Assembly: GCA_028751875.1 (NCBI GenBank)
Contig: CM054134.1
Location: 69,484,526-69,548,525, forward strand
Length of the DNA stretch: 64,000 nt
Direction: 5' to 3'
From: Rapana venosa
Lineage: Eukaryota > Mollusca > Gastropoda > Neogastropoda > Muricidae
The notes under the pieces were generated by a model. The model searched no databases. It was not told where the DNA came from and saw only the letters and a list, made by a program, of their open reading frames with translations. Of this stretch, positions 54,547 to 64,000 are shown one piece after another; positions within the stretch are counted from its first letter, which is position 1; each line of letters opens with the position of its first letter. The translations under genes were made by a program, and so were the position numbers.

Positions 54547-55409
54547 TATAGTCACAGGTTTTTATACATAATGTGTGCAGTATGTTGTGCATGTGTTTAC
54601 AGGACCTTTTTAAAGTCTAAATCCAAAAAGGAATAAAGTTAGAATCATTGTTGGCTCCAGGAGGAAAACGCCTTAATAGAGTGATCATGTAGACTTCAGA
54701 GTTAACTGTGACATAACCCACACCTTAGTAAGTTAGTTGCAGACTGAGACTGCCATCTCAGCATCTGACCATGAGTCAATATTTAACCAATTTACTCAAC
54801 AGTCAACTGCCATCAAATTGGCAATAGGCTTGTTCAGCCCCTGTACAACAACAAACTTTACAGATTGTGTTCTAACCACTTGCTATTCCACCCCTGTTTC
54901 AAATCAAAAGCCCATTGTTGACAAGTTTATAATCACTATGCTATATGCCACTCCCCTGCATTAAATTTACATACTCATAAAAAGCCATTGTTGACTGAGT
55001 AAAGTAGCAGAGCTCAGCTTGAGTTTGAGTACCAATACATTTTATGGTCAGTTCAGTTCAGTAGAGAGAGTATTTCTTGTTAGCTGTGTACAAATTTAGA
55101 GTTTGATAGGACAAACTACATTGGAAGTTTATGACAGTCATTCATCATCTGATACATCATACCTGTAGGTGGATGAAGTGTTTTGTCATCCCGACTCATG
55201 GAGGATTCTGCTTCTGTGTCAGTCCTGTAAGCATGATAGTTGATACACATATTTAGATATATAATATAAATAAGATCTACTGAACATTCTGAAATTTGAA
55301 AACTTTTTTCAGATTTTGCTGACTACACAGGAAAGTTTAGACTGAATTTTTAATACATTCTTTTTTAAAGACTGGCAATTTCACGTTTGTAAATTATATC
55401 ACTTTGAGT

Positions 55410-55785
55410 ACTACATTGTTACTGAAATTCGGGTTGCTCTCCCTGGGGAGAGAGCCACCAATTATTTTATCTTTTGTTTTCTTGTCTGCAAAGTTCTCTG
55501 TTTCCCTAATACAATATCAGAGTGGCTTTTTCCTATGGAATTTTGCCAGGGACAACTCCCTTGTTGCTGTGGATCTTTTACATGCGCTAAATAATAATGT
55601 GTAACACATGAGACCTCAGTTTATCATCTCATTAAAAAAACTAGCACCCAGACCACCACTCATGGTCTAGTAGGATGGGAGAAAAGTTTCTGGCTCAAGC
55701 GGGGATCGAAGCACCACACATTTTGAACTGGACATTTTTCTTTCTGGGCTGGTGCGTTACCTCTAGACCACCATTTAGTTTCATT
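55410..55785 (-). mobile_element. SINE family C, in Axin intron 2
   Basis: Plus-strand blocks are 'CTGAAATTCGGGTTGCTCTC', 'GAATTTTGCCAGGGACAACT', 'CTAGCACCCAGACCACCACT' and the head 'GTGCGTTACCTCTAGACCAC'. It is inserted antisense to Axin. Confidence 0.9.
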
Positions 55786-56738
55786 CTTTTTTTTTTTTTT
55801 GAGGGGGGCTGTAAGGGGGTTGTAGAATTCTTATCTTTAAAAGTACTAATAAAACTCAATTGAGATTGTGAATTTGACTTGTTCAGTTTGAAAGAAAACT
55901 ATTTTTGACTGGAACAAAAAGCCTTGGAAATAAATAAATTTATGATATGAATAGATCTGCAAATTTGTCAATGGGTTGTACTGATTAGAATGTTTGACTT
56001 GGGCCAGTAACTTGAGTAAGGGTTACAATCTTTGCAGTACACACAAAGTTTACTTAATGAACTTTAGAAGTGAGCTGTGGTAAGTGTTCTGGTTTTTGCC
56101 AATTTCGGCCACCATTTTTAGACCATTTTCATCAGAAATTTCTCTTATCGTAAACATATTATGTTTACTTTTGGGTCTCTTGGCTGCTCACTCTGTTTCC
56201 TTGGCAAAATTTACTAAGTGAAGGTAAACGATTATTTAAACTATTTTATTAAACTTTTGAGTATAGAGAATTTTCTAGGTGACCCCCTAGTGGTAAGGTA
56301 AGAAAGATTGAGAGATGAATAATCAGGACTGTTTGAAAGACTTGTAAAATTGTGTACTAGACTACTACATTTCTATACATAATTTTTTGTTTGACATTTT
56401 GTTTTGTTAAATTGCTTTTTAAATCAAATGTATCACTATCATCGTATGTATTGGTGTAAACTTTATTCAGTATACTCAAGACACTTTAAAAAAAAATAGT
56501 TTGGGCATGCATACAGCCCCCCTGCCCCTAAGAAAATGTAGAAGTGAACAGTGGACACTGAAGGCTGAACTCACAATATTTTAACATTCATATTGCACCA
56601 TCAGTGAAATAATTCATGAATGACTGTGACTTTATGTGAGTGCCTGTGCATGCTTGCATTATACAAGTTATAAAATAGCTCTAGCTGGTTGATGACCATT
56701 GCTATCAATGTCATCACACTGTGTACCTGATGTTGCAG

Positions 56739-56882
56739 ATTTTACCCCTTCAACTCCAGAAGCCAGTCCTATCCGGCCCATGTTTCCTATGCACCGGTGT
56801 CAGCTCAGGACAGTGAGTTGCAGAGCTTATCCAGCGATGCACTCACTGACGACACCGTGTCCCTTACCGACACAAGCAGTGT
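56739..56882 (+). CDS. Axin: Axin, second coding exon: Ser/Asp-rich linker
   Basis: 144 bp, phase 2 in and phase 2 out. It starts by completing codon 323 (GG+A, Gly) and encodes FYPFNSRSQSYPAHVSYAP, then 'SAQDSELQSLSSDALTDDTV' and 'SLTDTSSV'. The stretch corresponds to the vertebrate '[24 protein letters not shown]' region after the RGS, a hallmark of Axin. The acceptor is TGTTGCAG at 56738 and the donor is GT|GTAAGT at 56882/56883. Confidence 0.95.
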
Positions 56883-58543
56883 GTAAGTGTTTGGACATTT
56901 TGATTACCTTTTTCTTTTCTTTCTTACTAATCTTAGTATACTGTATTAGTGTATAGTGAATAGAGCGCCATGTGGTTAAAATGAAATTGAAATGTGGATT
57001 TTGCTTGCTTGCCCTCTTCCAAGTTCCACACACCAAAGCCTGAGCTGCAGTATTAGCCTATTGATACCAAAACCTGTCAATGAGAATTAAAAGATAGAAG
57101 AGGAGGGAGTGCTGCTGCTATGTCTGTTGGCTAAATTTTGATGGGGAAATGTTTACAAATGGCTCTAGTTAAGTCTGTTGTGAATCGATCAACCCCCCCT
57201 CCCCTCCCCCACCCCTCCCAAGCCTTCTACTGTCACTAAAACTAAAGTGCAAGACAGAAAAAAAGCCAACACCCCCCTTGACCCTTGTTCCTAAAGTAAA
57301 GACAAAGTACAAAATGATGCACAAACATCTCCAGGCACAAATGCATGTATTCATACACAGTACAAGAACACATGTTATGCATGCTATTCAGTGACTTTGT
57401 TGATTTGAAGGGTTCACTGAGATTATATTATAGAACATGTGTTTATAATGGTAATATTTTGTCTTGTCTGACTCAGTGACTGAGATTATCTGATAATTAG
57501 TATAACCCCCATGGTACCTTCGGATACCTGGTTGTGACCTGAGTTTTGGTTCTGCATGCAAAAATAAACCAGTTTTAGAAAATGATTTCGGGTTTGAATG
57601 ATTGTTTTGGTTACTGTCTTGTCTAGTACAGAATGTTATTTAATAATTATCTGCAGTAATTTTGAGATTGCAAATGAGATGGCATCGTTTGCTAAAAAGT
57701 AAAATTACATTAGAAGACCAAGTGCTGTCTCAGTGTCTGTGAATTTTGTGACATAATATCACTTTATCAGTACTTAACACTTTTCAGGAAAAGCAGACAA
57801 ACAAAACTTTGTCAAAGGAAAGGGGGAAAAAAAGCCCCAGACAAAAATTGGCTCAAAAAAGAAAGAGGGGGGGGGGGGGGGGGGGGGTGTAAGGGAAAGG
57901 AAGCTGACTGGAGTACTAGCCATAGAATTGGAAGATCAGTCTATAACAATTCAGAAAGTTGAACCCTTCCCATTTTCACTTTTTTCTTTTGCTTTGAACA
58001 GTGTTTTTGGCTGTCTCATCTTTGTCCGCCTTTACCTTTCATGTTTCTTTGTTTAAATAAGGAGTTCTTTTCAAAGAGCCTTCAGATGTTCTACATTTGA
58101 ACTGAAGAATTGAAAGGGAAGAAAGGAAAACTTGCCAGGAATGGCCTTTGTTCTTTTCTTTTCCATTAAACCAGGTGATGTAGTTGTTTTTTTCTTTTTA
58201 GAAGAAAGGGGGGGGGGGGGGGGGGGGGGGTTGAGTGACCGCTCTTGATTTAAAAAAAAAGTTTCCACACAAGAAAAAAGTTGTAACATTGAAGTTGGGA
58301 GGTTTGCAATGGCATCAGTAAAAGGAAAGGCACATGACTCCTTTTCTAAACTCTAAAAGTCACTGCCTATCCACTGGCACATGTTATGTTAATAATGTTG
58401 AAAGATTATTTTCCATATAAGACAGTGTTTTCTTTTGTTAAAGGTTAGTCTGAATTTTTAGAGTTGTACAACTGTCCTCTAGATAGGTCTCTGTCCCCAG
58501 TGAGCAAATGGATGCAGGTGCATGAATATGCACCTCTCTCTCA

Positions 58544-58589
<46 letters not shown>

Positions 58590-58729
58590 GTTAAGCGTGC
58601 ACTGCTTGTTAGGGATGATAGTGTCGGAGATGGTGGCAGTGGCGATAGCGGTGGTGCATCATCATCATCACCATCATCATCAGTAGCACTTGGCTGTTGC
58701 AAGGCCAGTGCTGCTGGAGCTGTCATTGT

Positions 58730-59260
58730 GGCAGCTGTAAAAAGGGGCGAGCGGCGGAGTGGAAGGCCATTAGGAGGCGGCCGTCTCTCTGATCGGGCCG
58801 CCTTTGAAGCGCACAGGGGCTGATCAGAGCCCGGCACATCAAAGGGCCCTCACTACCGCCATGAAGCAGTTTGTGCAGCCTTCATAGAAAACGTCAAGCA
58901 CTTACAGTTGGTGCCGCTTTTTATCTAATGACTGACGGTCGCCTTTGATCTCCAGGGCTCCCAGCTCGAGCGTTTGCTTGCTTTTCCTCCTTCCATTCCT
59001 CCCCCCCCCCCTTCCAAGCCCACGATGCCTTGTGTATGTCTGTGTGCCAGAGAAATGGCAGGAGAGAGAGAGAAAGGGAGAGGAAGGGGAGGGGGGGGGG
59101 GGGGGGGGGGGGGAACAGAGAGAGGAGGAGGGATGAAAAGAGCTCACGGTGTTAGTGGCCCGGTGTGCAGCCAGCGCGTTGCGACAGAGCTAAGGTGGGC
59201 CGGGAAGTTGGGAGTGCTTCCAACTGGGGGAGATCTCTTTGATGGCAGAGTTCGTGCCAT
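58730..59260. promoter_or_regulatory. Axin: GC-rich intronic block with four TCF/LEF-type sites
   Basis: CTTTGAA (58802-58808), ATCAAAG (58838-58844), CTTTGAT (58943-58949) and CTTTGAT (59237-59243) match the TCF/LEF core WWCAAAG on either strand, within 445 bp. The surrounding sequence is non-repetitive and GC-rich compared with the rest of the intron, apart from one poly-G run. Axin-family genes are Wnt feedback targets in several animals, so an enhancer is plausible. Enhancer function is inference. Confidence 0.4.
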
Positions 59261-59389
59261 TTGAATCTTTCACATGCTTCCTGGGGAACAGGTCCCCAGA
59301 CAAGCTCTGTCAGAGCCTTTTGTGTTGGAGTGACTGGGAGGGAAAGGGGGGGGGGGGGGGGGAGGTGAGGACAGAAACTGAGAAAGGGA

Positions 59390-59554
59390 GTAGAGAGGCT
59401 TAATGTGTGTAGTCAACAGTACTTGTAATCTGAAAATAAATCTCAATCCCTGTCTTGGATAAAACAGAAAGGAAGTTAGAGAGAGGCTCAACCTGTAGTT
59501 AACAGTACTTGTAACATGAAAATAAATCTCAATCCCTATCTTGGATAAAAACAG

Positions 59555-59604
<50 letters not shown>

Positions 59605-59695
59605 AGAGAGAGAGGCAGGCTCAACCTGTAGTCAACAGTACTTGTAACATGAAAATAAATCTCAATCCCTATCTTGGATAAAACAGAACTGAGAA

Positions 59696-59750
<55 letters not shown>

Positions 59751-59800
59751 CAACCTGTAATCAATAGTACTTGTAACCTAAAAGTAAATTTATATCGGTA
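59390..59800. repeat. Tandem repeat of about 110-125 bp units separated by (GA)n
   Basis: 'GTCAACAGTACTTGTAA', 'TGAAAATAAATCTCAATCCC', 'ATCTTGGATAAAA' and 'CAGAA' recur near 59410, 59500 and 59633, with a diverged unit near 59762. The GA tracts between them have expanded to different lengths. Confidence 0.9.
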
Positions 59801-60593
59801 TCTTTCAAGGATAAAACCACAGTAAACTACTAACTAGTACAAGTTCTCTAGTACAAAGTACTGCTTTTAGGGAACACTTCCTTTTAATCCCTCCCCCCCC
59901 CTCCCTTTTCTTTTTTTTTTTTGGCAAGTCTTTGAAAAGATATTGATAAGTGGACACAGTAAGATCTTGTCACTAGTTTTAACTTCTATTTATTTTATCA
60001 AAACTGTCAGCAGGCTGTTGTCTGTCATTGATTAAGTGTGGGCAAGTGGGAATGGAGGAACTGACTGTTCATTAGTTGCTGTTCAGTACTCAAGCAGTCA
60101 AGGGTATACAACAGGAATTCTCATAAGGCCGTTTTATTAATTGGGATATACATGGCACTTGAGAACAGTAGGGATATGATCAGTTGGTACTGACATACAA
60201 ACATCCGAATTATCAATTATGCGACATCCTCATTGTATTTAATATATTTTGGATGCAAGCTATGACCTATTTAAGTATTTTGCTACAATGCCACATTTGC
60301 ATCACTGGTATTAAAGAGAACAAACCGTAAGTCAGGGCTTGTAAAGTAAGTCACACTTCATAATTTAAAAGTTCTCCAGAATTTGTGTATGGAAAGGACA
60401 TGTTCAAGTAGTATTCATGATTAATAGTAATGGTAAGGGGCATCATTTCACAGGGCAGCATGTACACAGCTGAATCAGCCACAGAAGAAAAAGAATCATG
60501 TTTTTGACAATTAGTGAATTACAGTATCTTAATGATATTTATATATATTGTGTGTGTGTGACTCTTGTGCTTCTTGTATGATATGGATCATTG

Positions 60594-60596
<3 letters not shown>

Positions 60597-60664
<68 letters not shown>

Positions 60665-61140
60665 GTATAAACAGTGAGACAGGTATAGTAGATGGAAGAG
60701 GAGGGGTTGAAATGGAGTGGGGGCAGTCAAAAAATGGAGAGAATGGGCTGTGATGGGGTCAGGCAGTACAAACTGAAGAGTGACACTGACAGTGAGACAT
60801 ACACACAGGCAGCCCAAGACATTCCTTACTCCCTTTCCCCACTCATACACTCTATCTTCCTTTCCTCTTTCATGTGTGTGCACACATGCACACACACCAC
60901 ACACACACACACACAACACAACACAGCACACCACACACTTACTTTATTCATTGGAGGGGAAAAAAAGGGGAAGGGGGGTGGATGAGTGATAGGAATGGGG
61001 AGGTACCCTCAAGTAATGAACTACTCCACTGGCTTGGCTTCTTAAGACTTTGAAGTGTTATCATCTAAAAGTTAACATAAATTTGATCTGAAGCACTGAG
61101 AGAGAGAGAGAGAGGGGGGGAGGGGGAGTTGGTGGGGTGG
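60597..61140. repeat. (GA)n and CA-rich tracts in Axin intron 3
   Basis: (GA)n at 60597-60662, CA-rich at 60880-60940 and a short GA/G tract at 61099-61127. No gene signal. Confidence 0.93.
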
Positions 61141-62267
61141 TGGTGGTTGGGGGGTTAAGTGTGTGTGTGAAAAGATACTGCAGTTATACAGGCCTATAAA
61201 GATGGGTGTGCAGATTTTGTGTGCTCTGTACAGACTGTTCAGTACACATTCATTTTTTTAAATCACCAAGTTAAATGAATTGAATTATTAGTACCGTACT
61301 GCGTGTGTCTTACTCTGTCTCTCTCTGTGAATATTTTAAGCTTGGGTCATGAATTTTGTCAAACTTAACATAAGTCATCATAACAAGGTAGAGACTAATA
61401 ATTAAATAAACATAAAGCCACCAGCATAGTGTTAAAAAAAATCTGAAAGAGAATAGAAGAAAAGAAATGTAATTCCCTGGCACTTAACAAATTTATTGAG
61501 CTTTATTATGTTTTTAAAAGATATGTCCTAAAAGTGTGGGTTTTAGTGTGATGTGTTTTAAAAGACAAAGGTTAGATATATATATTATATCCATGTTATT
61601 TGAATTCTGTAACTATCAATAGTATCATAAGAAAAAATATTATTGTACTTAGCTGCTATTGTTGGTATTTTTGCTCCTGCTAACAATACCATGGGTTGTG
61701 GCATGTTTATTTTATTTGCTGTTTCACATACATGTGACAAACAACAAAAGAGTCAGTGTGGAAAGAGATCTTGTATCATGAGGAATGTCATGTGATAATT
61801 TAATCTTGTACTAACTCATCAATGCGTCTACTGCAAATTTAAGTTAGTTGCAAGTACATCCTGGGGGTGGGGGGAAGTACATCCTGGGGGTAGGGGGAAC
61901 TGAAATTTAAGTTATTTTCTTGTTAAAATAGGAATCCTTGAATGTTGGTTGTTGACGAGTTCACTGTCATATCAAACAGTTACAACACATTAATGAAATA
62001 ATCATTTACAAATTGCGTTTCAGTGAATCAGTTGAATGAGTTGATCCACAGATCAGCCAAACTTGGCTCAAAGCTATTAAAGAAAAATTTATAATTCTAT
62101 TTGCTTTTCTTCCTCCTCCCCACTCTGACACCCCCCCCCCCCCCATTCTTCTTTTTTGCCAGTCCCACAGCTCCTTAATACTGTAAAATCCTTTCCTTTT
62201 TAGTTAATTTCCTACTTTTTTGTATCTTGTTTTGTTTACAACTTCAAGTTTGTTCCATTGTGGTTAT

Positions 62268-62610
62268 AATCTCTTTCTTCTTCAAATGCTCAGACAGCAA
62301 CTATTGTCTGTCATAAATGAGCGAAAATGCATTGTGCTGGCGTTAAGTGCCTGACAAGTCAGGCCCAGCACACCTGACTTCTGTGTGGGAGAGAATTGTT
62401 ATCTTTAAAATTAAAGTCATTCTCAATCTGGAAAAAAGGCAGGAAAATGGACCATAAAAACAGAAAATAAACAAGAATGAATTTGACACTGACAGGAAGA
62501 AAAAGAACAAGGAAGGAACAGAAAGAGGGCTAGAAAAGAGGGAATTCAGGACTAGCAGAGAATTTCCAGAAGGTGGGGATGCTATTTATACTGAAAGGTC
62601 TCCCGGCATC
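62268..62610 (-). mobile_element. SINE-like family F, copy F5, in Axin intron 3
   Basis: 'CTTCAAATGCTCAGACAGCA' (tail), 'GTGCCTGACAAGTCAGGCCC', 'AGGAAAATGGACCATAAA' and 'GGATGCTATTTATACTGA'. It ends 64 bp before the acceptor of the third coding exon and is antisense to Axin. Confidence 0.82.
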
Positions 62611-62674
62611 CTCTTGGCTTGGGAAAGTAATTTCTTTCAATGTACCAAGTTTTTTGTTGTTTTGTTTGTGGCAG

Positions 62675-62780
62675 GGATGGAAACATGACATACACTCGGA
62701 AGCGGTACCGGAAGGCGATGAAAACAAATGCCCTCCAGAACAGAGAGTACCGAACAGGCCTGCACACGCAAATCATTCCT
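62675..62780 (+). CDS. Axin: Axin, third coding exon
   Basis: 106 bp, phase 2 in and phase 0 out. It completes a Val codon (GT+G) and encodes DGNMTYTRKRYRKAMKTNAL, then QNREYRTGLHTQIIP. It aligns in position and character with the vertebrate '[20 protein letters not shown]...LPHIP' segment that joins the Ser/Asp linker to the GSK3-binding region. The acceptor is TTTGTGGCAG at 62674 and the donor is CCT|GTATGT at 62780/62781. Confidence 0.93.
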
Positions 62781-63758
62781 GTATGTTTGCTTTTCTTCAC
62801 TGTGCTTTTTGTGTTTTTGAGGGAAAAAAGACTATTGATAATGTTGTGTGTACACTGTGTGTGAGTGTGTGTGAATGTGAGTAAGAGAGAGAGAGAGGGG
62901 TGAAGTGTGAAAATTGAGTCATGTGAGAAATTTTTAAGTTATGGATTTGAATGGTCTTTTTGTTGTTGTTATTTGTGTGATCTCATTTTTTGGTGACTTA
63001 CTTATCCTGCTGTTCTCATGCTGCTATTGCTGATCAATCTCCCCACTCCAGCCATGTCACTTTGGTGGTGGTCAGTGTTTTATCTGTTCGTATCCATCGT
63101 ACAAAGAACACTACCTACAAAGCTCCCACTGACGACAATATCATTTGCATTGTCACTGACTCAGACTGAGTGAGATGCCCACCTGTTGTGGAAATGTCAT
63201 CATGTTCCTCATAAGACTTGTCTCCATAAACTGCTAGACCCCAAATACTTTGAGTTCAGTGTTAACTCACCACAGGACTGGAACAACATGGAAAACTGAA
63301 AATTAGGCCTCCATGAGAGCAGAGCAGCAGAAGACAAAGAAATCTATTTTTGTTCGTTGGTGATGAAGATTATAACATTGACTTTTGCTAAGTACTATGG
63401 ACATGCACCAGCTTTCAGATTGCTTGACATAAGAAATGTTGGTGTCAGCCTGAGAGTCAGACACCTGCAATATTTGTCCAGAAATGATAGGAGACTCTCA
63501 AAATCTCGTCCTAGAATTGGATCATATTGACTGTGTGGTTCCAGTCTTCCTGTTGAGCCCATAGGAAACTCACTGTGGACAGAAGCTGGCTTGTGTCCCC
63601 CAATCCCCCTGTAATTCTTACAGTTACAGGATTAGAATGCATGATTTTTCAGTCGGAGATGTTATGTATTAACCACAGCATCATTGCAGCTAGTTATCTT
63701 GTATTATGTTTTGAAGGGATCGTAAAGATTAAAAAAAAATGTTTTCCATTTCCAACAG
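62781..63758 (+). other. Axin: Axin intron 4, containing SINE J
   Basis: 978 bp from GTATGT to TTTCCAACAG. It includes a minus-strand SINE J at about 63360-63695, which ends only about 60 bp before the acceptor. Confidence 0.92.
63360..63695 (-). mobile_element. SINE family J, copy 2, near an Axin acceptor
   Basis: Plus-strand blocks 'TGACTGTGTGGTTCCAGTCT', 'TGTCCCCCAATCCCCCTG' and 'GGATTAGAATGCATGATTTT' parallel 20115-20225. The tRNA-like head lies at the right end and is degenerate, so the copy is old. Confidence 0.75.
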
Positions 63759-63905
63759 CGAACTGAACGCGCCCCAAAGGACCGCAACATTGCTGAGACG
63801 GATCCTGCGCGGTTTGCTCAGTTGCTGATGGAGAAGTTGAATAAGGAGGTGGAGGAGAGGGAGGCAGTGGCCAAAGTGGAGGAGAAGCTTCGCATTCTCA
63901 ATCAG
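63759..63905 (+). CDS. Axin: Axin, fourth coding exon: GSK3-binding helix
   Basis: 147 bp, 49 whole codons. It encodes RTERAPKDRNIAETDPARFA, then QLLMEKLNKEVEEREAVAKV and EEKLRILNQ. The segment DPARFAQLLMEKL corresponds to the vertebrate GSK3-interacting core EPQKFAEELIHRL: the F and the spaced leucines of the amphipathic helix are kept. The following E-rich coiled segment matches 'REAEEKLEERL'. The donor CAG|GTTATT (63905/63906) is weak beyond GT, but reading on meets a stop after four codons, which supports the splice. The beta-catenin-binding and DIX parts would follow outside the window. Confidence 0.94.
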
Positions 63906-64000
63906 GTTATTGTCTCCTGAATATCTGTCTAACCATTGTTGGGAGGATGCTTAAAATGTCAAACTCTTGGTCAAATGGTAACTGAGAGCACGATTCATGT
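63906..64000 (+). other. Axin: Start of Axin intron 5, cut by window end
   Basis: Begins GTTATT. No further exon is visible before the window ends. Confidence 0.8.

Larger units (their letters stand above)
52905..56738 (+). other. Axin: Axin intron 2
   Basis: 3.8 kb from GTAAGT to TGTTGCAG. It holds a SINE C core fragment (about 53340-53385, 'GAATTTTGTCAAGGACAACT'), the inverted-repeat element at 54077-54546 and a SINE C at 55410-55785. The rest is AT-rich with no other gene seen. Confidence 0.93.
56883..62674 (+). other. Axin: Axin intron 3
   Basis: 5.8 kb. It contains poly-G runs at 57857-57877, 58208-58230, 59091-59113 and 59346-59362; (GA)n blocks at 59558-59600, 59699-59748, 60597-60662 and 61099-61113; the GC-rich TCF-site block at 58730-59260; and SINE-like F5 at 62268-62610. 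Between 59390 and 59800 a unit with 'CAACAGTACTTGTAA' and 'AAATAAATCTCAATCCC' is repeated three to four times, separated by (GA)n. Confidence 0.93.

Overview
This is eukaryotic DNA. It holds spliced exons with GT/AG borders and long introns, tRNA-derived SINEs, non-LTR retrotransposon remains and a very large amount of simple repeat. There is no operon, ribosome binding site or CRISPR array. One protein is recognisable with certainty: the N-terminal half of Axin, the scaffold of the beta-catenin destruction complex. The sequence character fits an invertebrate, and the SINE style (tRNA heads, and a central block next to 'AAAAGAACCCACGGCAAC') is what I would expect of a mollusc, probably a marine gastropod. 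The species assignment is inference.

Layout. Positions 1-24,500 are gene-poor. They consist of SINEs of several families (called A, B, C, D, F, J, K here), a co-oriented dispersed repeat (G), a 26-bp minisatellite (700-1755), a 1.8-kb pentamer-derived array (8463-10295), a 52/47-bp satellite (17727-19425), a large inverted repeat (6246-6980) and many microsatellites. On the minus strand at 24,751-25,616 there is one unrecognised single-exon gene-like ORF, apparently broken by one missing base, with a poly(A) signal downstream. Positions 26,000-39,450 contain more nested transposons, including a three-level nest at 28,370-30,200, a broken reverse transcriptase at 28,782-29,827, and a fourfold repeat (I).

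From about 39,900 the character changes, with GC-richer promoter-like segments and less repeat. Three possible first exons lie on the plus strand. One ends at 40,331. One at 42,024-42,089 encodes a signal-peptide-like 22-mer and could pair with an exon at 45,971-46,051. The third, at about 48,130-48,235, is the likely non-coding first exon of Axin. The Axin coding exons are 51,937-52,904, 56,739-56,882, 62,675-62,780 and 63,759-63,905; together they give exactly 455 in-frame codons. They cover a tankyrase-binding motif, the APC-binding RGS domain, a Ser/Asp-rich linker and the GSK3-binding helix. The beta-catenin-binding region and the DIX domain must lie beyond the window.

Axin introns carry SINEs, a 470-bp terminal-inverted-repeat element and several 17-27-nt poly-G runs. 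A GC-rich intronic block at 58,730-59,260 has four TCF/LEF-type sites and could be a Wnt feedback element. The most notable mobile-element observations are a SINE whose 5' part fuses a tRNA-like head to a 5S rRNA fragment, LINE/SINE partners that share a 3' tail, and SINE A copies whose 5' ends repeatedly abut (CA)n.
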